Source of the DNA: Moniliella sp. 'wahieum' | Taxonomy: Eukaryota; Basidiomycota; Moniliellomycetes; Moniliellales; Moniliellaceae | Assembly (NCBI GenBank): GCA_003971905.1 | Contig: RSEE01000109.1 | Location: forward strand, 124,001 to 188,000 | Reading direction: 5' to 3' | DNA length: 64,000 bases | In this document: piece by piece, positions 23,134 to 34,757 of the stretch | Layout of the letters: each line of letters opens with the position of its first letter | How positions within the stretch are numbered: position 1 is the stretch's first letter | Notes under the pieces: model-generated | Told to the model about the DNA's origin: nothing | The model's input: the letters and a program-made list of their open reading frames with translations, nothing else | Databases searched by the model: none | Made by a program: the position numbers and the translations under genes

Positions 23134-24294
23134 TCAAGCCGTCGAGGCCTCTTGCCTTCCAAACAGCCCCGTCCGATGCGCATCCTCAGGCAAAACAATC
23201 TCGCCCGTCTCGATGCCCTTGAGGGCGTACCGATGGCTCTTGGCGACCATGCTCCAGATATGGTCGCCCAGCACTACCGGCTTCTTCTTCTCGTCGGTCT
23301 CTTGTCCCGCCGGCACGAGCTGGGGAATGGGTTTGACGAGCTGGTTCGAGTCCACGGCAAAAAACATGGGGAAACTGAACCGTTCTTGCTGCACAGGCCG
23401 GACACGGTGGGTAGTAGCGACCATCTTGCCCGCACTCAGGATCTCGAGCGAGTCCGAAATGTTGACCACATACGCCCCCTTGATCGGCGGCACGTCCACC
23501 CACTTCCCCTCCCCATTGAGTACTTCCAGTCCAGGCGCGGTGGGGAGGAGCATGGTAAAGTACTCATAGTCTCTGCACAAACACGGTCAGCACAGTTTCC
23601 TTGCCAGCCAACCAAAAGGCACTGGGTGGGTGGTGGGGGAGACGTACGTGTGAGCGCCAATACCAGGGCGTCCCTGGTCGCCGGATCTTCCGGCGTGAAG
23701 GGGTAGTGGATCATGCGCATACTCGTAGGCGGGTAAGAAACCATCTTGTCCAGCGCCGTTTCATCCAACCCCAAAGCCAGCGCGAATCCGCGCCAGAGGC
23801 GCATGCCAAAGGCAAAGCACTCGTCATAGTACGCTGGCACTTGGCCCGCCACGCCTCGCCGAGCTGTTTGGGCCACTGGTTGAACCCGAGCATCGGTGTA
23901 CCCGCCTGGATGAGAGGATGGGTTTCCCAACCTGGGAACTCCATTCCAAAATCAAACGCTGACTTGTGGTCAGCCGGTTTGGTGCTCGTCACATCCCCAA
24001 ACACTTCCTCCCCCTCGGGCACGTAGCCCTTGTGCGCGATCCGGGAGCCCGGGTTGGCACCAATGTACACCTCCATTCGCTCCGACTCGGGAAGCGCAAA
24101 GAATTCCTTGGCAGCCTCTTGGATCCCTTGAATCGCTTCCTCCGACACACCGTGTCCCGTCGCATAGAGAAAACCAACGTTGCTCGCCACGTCGGCCAGC
24201 TGGGCAGCCACCGCCTCGCGGTCGGCTAGGTTGGGCGACTGCAGGCCCGACACATCGACAATGGGCACCTTGTCGAACGATCCTTGCTTGGACA
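23134..24294 (-). CDS. 2-oxoglutarate/Fe(II) dioxygenase, isopenicillin-N-synthase-like
   Basis: Oxidises a small molecule using Fe(II), O2 and 2-oxoglutarate. The start is the ATG complementary to 24292-24294 (MSKQGSFDKVPIVDVSGL). The N-terminal DIOX_N-type domain includes VGFLYATGHGVSEEAIQ and FFALPESERM. An intron at 23573-23647 (gtacgt...cag) splits the HxD motif: GIGAHT joins DYEYFTMLL, giving the first two iron ligands. The second His is in ATTHRVRPVQQERFS, and the downstream Arg in the same motif is the usual 2-oxoglutarate anchor. It ends ...GIETGEIVLPEDAH. About 350 residues is normal for the family. Frame changes lie near 23865 and 23690. Related fungal proteins include thymine- and flavone-type oxygenases, so the substrate is open. 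All metal ligands are present. Confidence 0.85.
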
Positions 24295-24573
24295 TCGATG
24301 GGATCAGTACAGAGGGCGCTAGATAGCGAGGGGGTGGAAGGGAGAAAGCCAAGGGGGCGGTGGAAAGACGGACAAGAAGAGGAGATTGAGGATGGATGAT
24401 CGAGATGATCGGTGAAAGGCAGATCACACACATCCTTTTGGCACGGCTGCCCTGAATAAAACGATTCTCGTCCTTCCCCGCAGCTGCGCCTCAAGTCCCT
24501 CAGACCTCAGGCCCTTCAGGCCTCGGGGGCCGTGGACTTCAGGCTGGCTTCAAGCTCTTCAAGCATCGGGTCT

Positions 24574-24620
24574 CAAGGCGTCAGGCGTCAGGGCGTCAGG
24601 CGTCAGGCCTCAGGCCAGGG
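24574..24620. repeat. GCGTCAG / CTCAGGCC array
   Basis: Five tandem copies of ggcgtcag or gcgtcag are followed by cctcaggcc. Complementary units occur at 24794-24820 and 25159-25203. Confidence 0.8.
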
Positions 24621-24845
24621 CGCTCAGTTCAGGCGCTTGGCGCCCGATAGACGATAGCGCGGCAGCGGCGGCAAGACTGAAACAATAGTTCCAGCTTTTC
24701 GAGCTTCAAGCACTTCCAGTTGCACACTTTCGGGTTTACTAGTTACTAGTTTTGGCTAGTTGACTTGGATGGACGCATGCTCTTTTTCTTACACTGAGCA
24801 CTGAGCCTGAGGCCTGAGGTCACATCTCCACCTCAGGTGCCCCAC

Positions 24846-24877
24846 TAGCCACTAGCCACTAGTCACTAGTCACTCAG
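24846..24877. repeat. ACTAGCC / ACTAGTC array
   Basis: Four 7-base units (actagcc twice, actagtc twice), the same family as the 8963 array. A smaller piece, actagttactagt, lies at 24738-24750. Confidence 0.8.
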
Positions 24878-25158
24878 TCTGGAGTAGTTTCAAGCGCCAC
24901 TGTGCCTTGGCTCCGTGACGGATCACACACACATTCCCACAGGATGTGGGTATGATCCTTGTTCTAGATCTTCCTTGTCCCCTTTGTGTCTCTTTCCCCT
25001 CATCACGCGTGGTCTACCGTGTGATAGCTTCTCCTTCTCCTCTGGTATATAAGGCGCCATTCCATGCAGCCTGAATGAATACCTGTCGGCATCCGAAGCA
25101 ATCCCCTCTTACACTCCGCCAAGCCCCAGAAGCCAAATTATTCCGACGGGCATAAAAG

Positions 25159-25203
25159 GAGCCTGAGGGCCTGAGTCTGAGGGCCTGAGCCTGAGCGTCA
25201 AGG
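25159..25203. repeat. GGCCTGAG array
   Basis: Tandem gagggcctgag and gagcctgag units, complementary to the CTCAGGCC units about 600 bp to the left. Confidence 0.8.
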
Positions 25204-25492
25204 ATTATCGATTACAAAGCCTAGCAGGCCGCAGCCTGGCCTAGCCCATGCATTGTATGTGATCGGAATCGCTCCCGAAAAGAGATAATCGATAAGAGCA
25301 GAGTGGGATTTCATTTTGGGAAAAAGAGACAAGCACGCGTAAGACCGGGGACGAGGCCGAGGCCTGAGCAGGTGAGGCCAGGTGGTGTTGGCATGTGAGC
25401 GGGGAGCTATGAATGGTGCATGGTGCATGGTGCATGGTGCATGGGGCACGGGGAGTGGTATGAGGGGGAGGAAACGAAAGTCTGGACCAGCA

Positions 25493-26613
25493 CTAAATTT
25501 CCCGCCAGGGGTGGGAGAACTTGGGAGAATCCTTGAGGCGCCAGAGCAACTTTTTCTTACCGTCGCGTCCCTCGGTCCAGACGTGGAGAGCGTTGATGGA
25601 CTTGAAGGAGCGGACAAAGCGCGGGTCCCACAGTTCAGATGCGATGCCCAAATCCTTACAGCAGCGCATGAGCGCATTGGACTTGGCCCCCTCCGCGGCG
25701 GTGGGGATACCATTAGGATCAAAGTAGTGCTGCTCACCACGTGCGATCGATACCAGTCGACCGAGACAGAGCAGTGCCCATTCCCGACTCACCACGCGCG
25801 CCGACACGACGCTCTGCCCCGCGGAGCGAGGCCCCAGCCCCCAGGTCCGAAGGCTCGGTTGAGGATACGTCGATACTTGATCTCAGGCAGGTAGAGTAGT
25901 CCGTCTGGAGAGGGGGAGTGAGGAGTTAGTTGGCCGGGAGCACGTGGATGGGAGGGCTAGGGATGGAACATAGCAGGGAATGGCAGGGAATGGACAAATT
26001 CACATACCAGGTGTGATCTCAATGTCTTGGGGATTGACGGGCGTCATGAGCACCTCGGCAATCTCGCGCGAAAAGGGTTGTTGGGACAGGCCGGAAAAGT
26101 CGGAGGTGAGCCAGTCGGGGTCTAGGGCATGGGAAGACGCTGGCTGCGTCTCGACAGGGCCGGCTGGGCTGGTAGGCACAGCAACGGCCTGGCTCGGGCC
26201 GGGCGAGGAAGAGGAAGTGGAAGAGGAAGTGGAAGAGAAGAAGAAGAAAGTGGGGGGAAGACCGAGCGGGAGGGTCATCAGGGGCAACAGCAGGGCGCAA
26301 CTCTAGGCAGGAGCAGCTTTTCGCCGGCGCAACGAAGAGGAGGAGGAGGAGGGGGAGGGGGAGGATGGGATGACGAGGAAGTGGCGGTGGTGGCAGGAGT
26401 AGCGGCGGCTCGAGGAGCAACAGGGGCCTTAGTCTTGCGGGACGAAGAGGCAGAAGGAGAGAGGGCAGCGGCAGCGGCAGCGTCAGCGTCCTCGGCGGCA
26501 ATGCGGGAGAGGGAGGAGGCGTCGCAGCGGCGGGCGGACGTGTGGAGCGTGCGGAGAGGCGCGATGGAGGCGATGGAGGCGCAGGGGCGCGGGTGAAGCA
26601 AACGCAATGCCAT
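25493..26613 (-). CDS. MGM101: MGM101, mitochondrial DNA recombination protein
   Basis: Rad52-like single-strand annealing protein of the mitochondrial nucleoid, needed to keep mitochondrial DNA. The start complementary to 26611-26613 ([16 protein letters not shown]) gives an Arg/Ser/Ala import leader with RTLHTSARR. An Ala/Ser/Pro-rich linker precedes [19 protein letters not shown]. An intron at 25905-26007 (gtatgt...ccag) joins ITP to [20 protein letters not shown]. The diagnostic core is then [62 protein letters not shown] and a Lys/Arg-rich end [10 protein letters not shown]. It stops at 25493-25495. One G missing near 25825 and at least one indel near 26290 break the frame. The core matches the family closely over its whole length. 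Confidence 0.92.
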
Positions 26614-27231
26614 GGCCGTCGTCCAGCCGACTTACTCTGCCAAAAAGAACGGCGGCAGCGCAAATAGAACAAAGTGGCCCACGCCGTCTTCTAATGATTC
26701 CTCAGCCTGACAGGCGTCTGACATGACGCACCGCTGACTGTCCACTGCCTGTTGCTCGCGTAAGCACCCGCTGCGTCGGGGTCCAGCGCTCTGTTGCGTC
26801 ACGTGACGCGTCAGGACTCCAACTCAGCACTCAAGCACCGAATCTGATTCCCGAGCCGCCGCTGGCTGCTGCTGGCCTTCCGCACCTATACTCTACCCAC
26901 CGCTGTCACCATTAGCCCAAATGTCGTGTCATCATCCATGGCGTCCGTCGGCACATGTGCATCGTCAACTCAGTCAACATGGGAGAACAAAAGCAAGTGG
27001 TATCCAATAGAATCCAGCTTCGGGATGCCCCTGTGGAGCAAGGGAAAAGACCATGCGGTCCGACAACCTGTGTTGGAGGGCGAGGCGGGGCTGAGCGAAG
27101 CGCAAGCCATGCCATCTGCACCAGCAGGGCATAGATCAGCAGTACACACACGATCCGCCATCCGCGTCCCAGCGCAGTGCGCCCACTGGCCCAAACGTTG
27201 CCCGCTGCCCGTTGCCCGGCAGGCTGGAGCC
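26614..27231. other. Intergenic gap
   Basis: Promoter side of MGM101 and 3' side of the Pro-rich gene. A 365-codon minus-strand frame from 28009 runs through it but is judged a shadow beyond the likely stop at 27232. No feature was found. Confidence 0.4.
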
Positions 27232-29225
27232 TCACACCACCTTGGCTGGCGACCCAGTAGGTGTATGCAGCACGTCCGACACGGCCTCCTGACCTAGCTC
27301 TGGCTCCTCGTTGCCCTCGACCACGAGGCCAGTGGGCACGGGCTTGCGCCGCGTGCGAGCCAGCACCGAAGGGGGCAAGGAAGCGCTCAGTTCGGAAACG
27401 TCCGCATCCGCCTGACGTAGTTCCTCTTGCGTGACGCGCGCGCGCAAGATGGGGGACCAGGCTGCGTCGCGCTCTGGCCGCAGCTGGGGGGGACGCTCCG
27501 CCTCTACCTCTGCCTCGTGGGACAGCAGAGGGCGCGGGAAGAGCGCGACGGAAACGGACTTTTTCACGCCCCGCTGCGCCGAGGTAGAGGCCAAACTTAA
27601 GCCTAAGCCTGCCCCGCCCACACCGTACAGGGAGGTGCGCATCGGCTGCCGGTCCACATGCTGCCGGCTCGCTGTCGAAAGGGCTGCGCGTACCGAGCCC
27701 CAGCGCGCTCCGGCTCTTGGGCGGGCCGGGGAAATCGACATTGCGCACCCGGGGCGGGGGTTGGATCACTTGGCTCGGATCAATGTGTGCGCGCAAAGGT
27801 GGGCTCTGGGCTAAGAAGGAGGCAGTAGCAGATAGCACCGGGTCGGGGCTGGCCGCTGTCCTCACGGGGTTGGTGGCTGACGTGGACGGGACTAGACAGG
27901 GGCGAGGTGTGAGGTGTGGGAAAGAAAGGGGGATGTGCGCGGGTTGAAAGCCACCGGCCAACGCTCTTGCGCAGCACGTCGGGGTGGACTCGGATGCGGA
28001 CACGGGCACTGGGTGCGCGGGGGCGGTGACCAGGTATCTCTGAACCGAGCGGCGAGCTCAGTGCGAACCAGAGAAGGAAGAACCGACTTCGACCGTTCGA
28101 GCACCGGGGGCACCATGGTCCATTCCCACCACTTGGGTCGCTTCGAACACCTTGGCTTTGCCCCGGAACACCTTGGCGCGCAACTCTTCGTCCAGCCCCT
28201 CCTCCGAGCCACCAGATCCCTCTGACGAACTTTCGTCTTCCTCGTCCTCCGACCCATGCACAATCGACGTTTGCGGCGTGGATACGGTGGGCCCGGCCGT
28301 CGGAGCCACGGGTACCTCCGAGACGCACCGTGTAGATTCGGGCGGACGCTCCACATCTGGAATGGGATCGACCGTGGTGCCTGATGGAGCCTCCAACTCT
28401 GCGTCCTCATGACTGGGAACAGAGGGAGGGATGGGAGGGATAGGTTGGGTAGGCGTGGGAATCTCAGCCGTAATAGGTTCGACCGCCGAGTCGTGGGGAT
28501 TGGGACGGTCGGAAGGCTGTTCGGTATCTGCAAAGGATGGAAGGGCCGGCTCGGGAGCAGGAGGATCAAGGCTCGGAGCCTCACCTTGCACCGGCTCACG
28601 TGCAAGGGGCGGGGGAAGCGAAGAGGTCAACGTATCTTGACGCGGAGCCTCCTCCGAGGTTGCATACGACGGTCGCGCGCCCTTTGGGTGGGTACTGGGG
28701 AACGTGTGGGCTGCATGGTCATGGGCAAACTCTGGCGGCAAGGGGGGAACGGGGGGAGGTGGGTTGGGGCTTCGCTGGCTACTGGTCGAGGCTCGTTTGG
28801 CATGGAACAGGTGGGAGACGGAGCGCATCACTCCGGACGAGGCAGAGGGGGCGGCGAGGGTGATGATGAAAGAAGGATCGGATGCTCTTGGCGGAGGATT
28901 TGTGGGACAAAGGGGGTGCTCCAGCGGAGGCGATGGGTGTTCAACTGGCACGGCCGAGGGGGAGAGGCGCGGCATGGGCTCGGTCGTGGTCGGCGGGCGT
29001 GGGAGGGTGGGGAGGAGGGGGCAGGTGCGGTCGGCTGGCTGGGGGCAAAGATCATGGCCAAGTCGGTTCCGCCCGACCAGCGGGGGGCGGTGCTTGGTGC
29101 GGGGTGCACTGCTGGGCTCGTCGGGGGGCGCAGGCGCGGGCGGAAGAGGCTGCTGAGGCGGCGGCGTGCCGAGGGGGCAGCAGGTGGGGGGAGCGCATCT
29201 GCCGTGGCGGGGAAGGGGACACTCA
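27232..29225 (-). CDS. Unrecognised Pro/Ser-rich acidic protein
   Basis: Probable start complementary to 29223-29225 (MSVPFPATADALPPP). The N-terminal part is Pro/Ser/Arg-rich (SARRRLSSLFRPRLRPP). A long Pro-rich region follows, and then an acidic Ser patch (SEDEEDESSSEGSGGSEEG near 28230) followed by LDEELRAKVFRGKAKVF. Further on are DPSQVIQPPPRVRNVDFPG (near 27740), SLYGVGGAGLGLSLAS and a charged end with VTQEELRQADADVSELSASL. Frame changes occur near 28960, 28100, 27960 and 27660. The acidic patch plus ELRAKVFRGKAKVF recalls the start of a Ran-binding domain (RanBP3/Nup2), but the rest of such a domain cannot be followed, so I do not assign it. Possibly a nuclear or regulatory protein, largely disordered. 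Confidence 0.5.
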
Positions 29226-29921
29226 TGGTGGAGAGGCCGCGTGGTGGTGGTAGGATAGGATAGGATAGGATAGCAGGGTGCGTATTACAAAAGGAGCATC
29301 CGAGGAGCTGAGTTGGACAGTCGGACCGAGCGGTGGGGGCGTGTGCCGGGCCAGTGCCTGTGACATGTGACTGAGATCTGAGCCCCAGACCCAAGAGTGG
29401 CGCCACCAGTAGCCATTCCCACACGCGCTCCCGGCGGCATTCTCTGCCGCCCGCGCTTACCTCAGCTGGCTGTCACATGTCAGCGCCACCGCTGCAATTT
29501 CAACCAGGGGTGATGTGATGGGGCTGCGACACGGCCGGACAGTGCTTGTGTACAACATCATCTCCCCTGCCCACCCCCACCGGCGTCTCCACCGCACGCA
29601 GGCTGGGGCACAGCGTGCGCACAGCAGCGGCGGCAGGCGTGGTGGCTGCTACGCGCTACGCTTGCGCCACGCCATGCGCTGAGCCCAACACACCAATGCA
29701 TGCATCTCCTCTCTTCCCCCGCCCGCCCATATCCCCGCTCTCACAGCACCCGCCTCCCTCCTCTCTACTCCCCCAGGAAAGCGCGGTGTGGTACAAGCGA
29801 GGCACCGCGCGTCGGCCCACGCGCACCACCCACTCTCGCTTGCGTGCCTGGCCCACCGCCACCCCCCTCCGCCCACACACCTGCCACCATGCCCTCCGCC
29901 ACCCCCCACCCGCTCCGCCCC
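29226..29921. other. Divergent promoter gap with GGATA microsatellite
   Basis: It separates the Pro-rich gene (minus) from the kinase-like gene (plus). It contains four to five tandem ggata units at about 29250-29272. The rest is CT-rich with no convincing exon. Confidence 0.45.
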
Positions 29922-32795
29922 CATGCACCCGCGCACCACCGTCGACTCCTTCTTCACCGCACCCGCCCCCTGCAGGCCGCACGCCGAGGCACGCAAGGCC
30001 CTCGAACGCGCCTCCTTCATCCCCCTCCAGCACCTCGCTCCCATTACTCAGGCACAGGTCCCCACCCTCCTCCCCCACCTTGGGCCGGCGGCTCGTTCCT
30101 CGACGACCAGTATGGCCTCTTCTTCCCCCAGGCTGCACACCGTGCTGGCAGCCCTCAACGCCCCCCTGATGAAGGCACAGCCCACCCGGCCTGGATCCTT
30201 CTTCTCCGCTCGGAAAGCAAGGAGGTGCATGCAGCGTGCTATCGCGGCACAGTCGTCGCCGTCAAGCACCTCTGCCCTTCCCATCAGGACCAGCGAAGGG
30301 CTTGAGCATATCTGCACCCACCGCAACTCCTTGATGCAAGAAACCCGCTTCCTCAGTCGGCTACGACACCCCAAGCATCGTCCAGCTCATGGGCACTACC
30401 CCGCTCGGCTTTGAGCCGGCATTGGTCCTGGAATACGTTGGACCCTCGCTAGGGAGCTGCTGGGAACGAGTGCGTGTACCTGCATCTCCTCATCCTTCAT
30501 GCATGTCAACGCCCCAATAGGTGAAGCTGACTACAGACTCAGTTGGCGTTGGATCTGGGCGAGGAGGCGCGCGCGTTTTTTCCTGGCATACACGCGCTCA
30601 CTTGGCACTGGATGCAGCGCTGGGGCTGTCCTACTTGCATGGCCAGGGATTGGTGCATGCCGCCCTTGATCCATGGGCCATGCTGGTCTCTTTTCCGGCT
30701 ACCACGATGGGTAGGGCGAAGCTCAAGCTGACTGCATTCTCTTCGCTCGCTCCTTCCCTGAAAACGACCACTTTGACAACTCATCAACAGTACGTGTCGC
30801 TAGTAGCCGTCTTTCCCTCACACAAATTCTGATCCCTTCTCTTATACATATAGTGTCCAAGGTACTCGTCAGACGCTATATATGGCACCAGAAGCGAGGG
30901 CTGCAAGGCCAAGTGGGAGCAAGCAAGATGGCCTACATGGAGCCCAACCATGATTTGGGGCCAACCATCCCCTTCCATCCTCGCAACAGCAGCAGAGGTG
31001 CAGACACAGAGTTGCCGAGAAGCGAGATGATGAACCGGCGGAAGCGGTGATCGGACAGAGGCCGATATGTTCTCCTACGGTGTGGTCTTAGCTTCCTCGG
31101 TGCCTGCATCTTGGCCTCAGAAGAAGATGGCATCTTGTCCATGAACCCGAGATGGGACCTGACCCGACGAGGTGCGCATCCGCATGCACGCCAATTTGGA
31201 CGCCACTACCACTCCCATCCTCCGTTGCGCAGGGCGGGAAACGCAGGCCATGCTTACCCGGTAGCATGATGGGCAGAAGCATCGGTCGCATGACCCGCAG
31301 CCTCTCCCATCGCCCCTCGGCAACAGAAGTGGCCTCGGCACTGCGTGCCATACTCCTCGAGTATAAGCGGTTTGACCTCACTCCCCCTACTGTTGCCTCA
31401 TCCGCTCCACGTTATGAGATGGCATCGTCCGCTCCGATTCCACTATACGTTTCCTCCTTACCCTGGGGTCGCATATGCACTACGACTTCCAAATCGATAC
31501 GAGTCGCTCGAGTCGTATGCGGCGCGCACCCCATCCGACACGAAACCCAGTACTGAACAAGCATTAATACTGCAGTCGGGGACCACTCGTCAACGCCCAC
31601 AATCTGCGGCCTTGGTTCGCCGTTGGAATCCCCCTTGGATGGCGCGGATGAAACGGTGGCAGAGGTGCTGGGGTTGCACTCCAACAATGGGAGTGTGTTG
31701 CTAGAACGTGTTCATTTCACTGAAGGCGACGAACTCCAAGAACTGTCGGGCTCTATCATCGATTCGTTTCCCCTGCCCATCGCCACTTTGGAAACGGGCG
31801 GAGCCTCATTTGCGCACGAGGACTTGGTGCCAACAGAAGATGGATGGGAGGCGACGAGGGAGGTCGAGTTCCTCCTGGGGGAGTTACTCTTTCCACCGTA
31901 ATCCCCGAGATGCCTGTATGGCCCAACGTATCCCTCTCGTCTGGGATTGAGGCAGAGGGCAGAGAGGTGGCATCACGATTCCCTACCCTGAGGCGAGAGA
32001 CGACGCCTGCACTCCCGAAGTGACCATAGACTGGACTGGCCCAAGCTCCAATTCCATGTCCCTTGCTATGGGGGAGTGCGATCGACTTGACCTTCTTGCG
32101 CTCTCCCCCAGACACAACCCCGGATCTGTTGGATGAAACACTCGATATGCCCCCCCTCGTCGTGCCTCCTCTCCCTCCCTGGCCGGAGGACGAAAGCGGG
32201 CTTTGGCCAGGCCCACTGGCGCTCTCGAGCCAGCGTTCTATCCCTCCCGAACAACAAAGTGACTACCGCGTCCCTCCCAACCAACCAACCTGCCCGAAGC
32301 GTGAAGAACAAGTTGTCCCAACCGTCCGTACTGGTCTTGCGGCACCCATCGCACCCGTCCGTACCGTCTCTCGGACACTCTCTTCCCGCCCATCCTCGCT
32401 CTTGTCCTTCCACACTGCCGAGGGGGACTGTACTACCCACTTTGGCCGCGCAACACATCAGTGATCAGTCCTCCAATGCGAGTCAGTTCATCCGCCACCT
32501 GCCTGGCGCCTGGACCTTTGATCCGCTCCCGCCCATCACCCCGCACCAACACCAACACGGCCTTCCATCCCACCGTCGCCGTCACCGCCGGATGGGCAGC
32601 ACCGCCTCCCTGGCCTCTGTTACCTCGGCCTTATCCTTAAACGGCATCCTGGCACCTGCCACCGCCACGCACCCCACCTCCCCCCTCTTGACACCTGCCT
32701 TGGCCGTCGTCCCCCCTGCGCGTCTGAAACGGGCTAAGAGTCTGGCAGAGGGGGCCTTGGCACAGGTGGCTGCTCGTGCTCCCCAGCGGGCCTAA
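29922..32795 (+). CDS. Kinase-fold protein, predicted pseudokinase, with long disordered tail
   Basis: Tyrosine-kinase-like fold. A probable start at 29922 (MHPRTTVDSFF) is followed by LERASFIPLQHLAPITQAQV. N-lobe: RGTVVAVKHL with the beta-3 Lys (near 30255), then SLMQETRFLSRLRHP with the alpha-C Glu (near 30350), IVQLMG and the hinge ALVLEYVGP. An intron at 30470-30521 (gtgcgt...aatag) joins WER to VKLTTD. C-lobe: DAALGLSYLHGQGLVH, but the catalytic loop reads HAALDPWAM instead of HRDLKxxN, and the DFG position reads LTAFSSL. An intron (gtacgt near 30790 to atatag near 30855) leads to VQGTRQTLYMAPEA and EADMFSYGVVLAS. After about 31400 a Pro/Ser-rich tail follows, with KRAKSLAEGALAQ at the end. 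Catalytic Asp and metal-binding Asp are both absent in open, in-frame stretches. Several frame changes lie elsewhere. Probably a scaffold or signalling adaptor. Confidence 0.7.
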
Positions 32796-33166
32796 CACCA
32801 TACGGAATGACTATGAACGATTTGGGGTAGGGTTTCTGGCCAGAAAGAAGGGGAGAGAAAAGATAGAGGATAGCATCAACATGCCATATAATCCGTTTAG
32901 AGAGAACACGAGAGCGCGGGCACAATGCTACGCCGAAGAGAGAGAAGAGAACGAGGAGGCGCTGCACTTCGAACCACACAGCAATTCTTCCACTTCACCC
33001 TCCGCCACAACCATGTCACCACTGCACCCCCTTTCGCTCGCTCCTCGGGGCCGCACGAAGAAGACCGGACAAACGTGCTCCCTCCACTCGCCTTTCAGTA
33101 CCTCTTTCAAGTGTGGCTACCCCCCCACGGTTGCTTGGTGCAGATCCTCGTGTACGTCGCACCACG
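32796..33166. other. Convergent 3' gap
   Basis: Lies between the stop of the kinase-like gene and the uncertain end of ELP6 on the other strand. Nothing coding was supported. Confidence 0.4.
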
Positions 33167-34757
33167 CTACCTGCACACAAGCGGGACCTGCTGGCTTAGC
33201 GCCTCGCGTACCGTTTCTCTCGGTTTCCTCCTGCCACATGACCCATATCCTTTTCTGCCGCGAGGCGTCCTCAGCCCGCCTGGGATGGGGATCGGGATGG
33301 ACCGAACGAGTTGGCACGTTTGCGCGTGTTTACGTAGCTGCCTGGCCGGGCTGCCAAAACGCCGCGGCGCGCGAGGCGGCCACGACAGCCGCAGTGCCTC
33401 TCGCAGCGCCGCCATCTCCCGACCCGACAAGCCCAGCTCGGCCCAGGCTTCCGCTGCCGTCCCCGCGGGGTCGGAGGAGGCAGCCGAAGCAGAGCCAGCT
33501 GCAGCTGCAGCACCCGCTCCCGCACCAGCAGAAGCTCCCGCTCCAGCGCGCAGACGGAAGAAGGCCGTGCTGGGCGCCAGACGCGAGGTTGAGCTGGAAC
33601 GCGGCTAGGCGCGAGGCTGGGGCGGCGGCGTGGGCGCTAAGTGCCCGAGGGAGAGGGTGGAGGATAAGTTCACCTGATACGTCGGGTGCGCGACCGGAGG
33701 CCAAGTGACGTACTTGGACCCATACGTCTGCTTGGGTGCTTACCACGGCGCGTAGTACCGCTTCGTCCGTGCTGTCCACGCTGCCCTGCCCCCCGGCGAG
33801 CATGGTGTGCGTCACGTGTTGGAGCGTGATCAGCGCGGCGTAGCGCTGGGCCAAGAGCAAAGGGAAGGGGAAAGTAAGCGGGAGGGGGAGATAAAGTAAC
33901 CGACTGGAGGGTTAGTGGACTGTGGACTGGGAAGGTGCATGACGCCGCCCAAGCAAGTAGGATGAGATGGGTTGATGCAGCTGCTGGCTGAGCTGGCTAG
34001 GTTGCCTCCCCAACAACACGCCTCAACCAACATGCCTCACCAACACGCCTCAACTAAACTACCGACATACGTACCTCCTCACAGATCCGCGCGAGCGAAG
34101 CCACCCACATGGCGACCTCGTGCGCCAGGTCGAGTCTTCGCTGCCCGTGTCGGTGGCCAGTGCCCAGGTCAGCGCACTGAGGTCATCCACAATCACAATC
34201 CAGTCTGCCGACCAGTCCTGCTGCGAAGTTGAAGTTGAAGATGAAGATGAAGACGGAGATGAAGATGACGACGAAGAGGAAGACAGAGCAGCAGGCACGC
34301 CAGCGCCAACGGGGACGGGGAGGTGATGTTGAATGGCATGGTGGAGCGTGCGCCGCATCCCTCGCACTGGCGGGGGAAGGGGTAGTGATGAGATCCAGTG
34401 CATCGAGGTAGGTCAAGTAAGCGTCTTGGCGCTGAGCTTGGTTCAGCCACGCGGGGGGGAACCTGCCTTGTGGAAAGCGAGTGGACGTGAGCGCGTCCCT
34501 GCCCATCACACCCGACCCACAGTACGCGTCGGCGCTCGAGCGCGCACTGGGCCGAGCGGCAACGCCATCGGACCGCGCCAGTGCAGTGCCTGCGCCGGCC
34601 GCGAGGGGCGCGGCACAAGTGCCGCCTGGGCAAAGTGCGCCAGGACGAGCGTGGCCGGGTGGAGGTGAGCGTGTCGGTGGCGTGCACGTGGGCGCCAATG
34701 GGAGGCAGGTCGCTGTGCGAGGGAGAAGCTGAGCACAGGCGAGAGGTGGGCATGCTG
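33167..34757 (-). CDS. ELP6: Elongator complex subunit Elp6
   Basis: Subunit of the Elp4-6 RecA-like ring of Elongator, which modifies wobble uridines in tRNA. Segments in order: ATLVLAHFAQAA (beta strand, near 34650), RFPQGRFPPAWLNQAQRQDA then LTYLDALDLIT (near 34430), a Ser-rich insert, DWIVIVDDLSALTWALATDT (near 34190, matching the family's VDDLS motif), HEVAMWVASLARICEE (near 34100), an intron starting gtacgtatg near 34075, QRYAALITLQHVTHTMLAGG (near 33810), and DVWVQVRHLASGRAPDVSGE (near 33700), which matches the family's end motif LxTGxxxDVxGxL. LAAFQLNLASGAQ and AFFRLRAG then follow in shifted frames, with an unusual Ala/Gly-rich extension. Neither end is firmly set: the start may lie upstream of 34757, and the stop may be nearer 33500. 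Frame changes lie near 34640, 34480, 34115 and 33545. Confidence 0.7.

Larger units (their letters stand above)
24295..25492. other. Intergenic gap rich in inverted short repeats
   Basis: It carries CTCAGGCC-type arrays on the left (24494-24620) and the complementary GGCCTGAG type on the right (24794-24820 and 25159-25203), ACTAGT arrays, and a TATA-like tatataagg at 25043-25051 with no plus-strand gene behind it. No coding sequence was seen. Confidence 0.5.

Noticed and set aside
28058-28260. Ran-binding domain in the Pro-rich protein
   Set aside because: Only the opening ELRAKVFRGKAKVF resembles the domain. The rest could not be followed in any frame.
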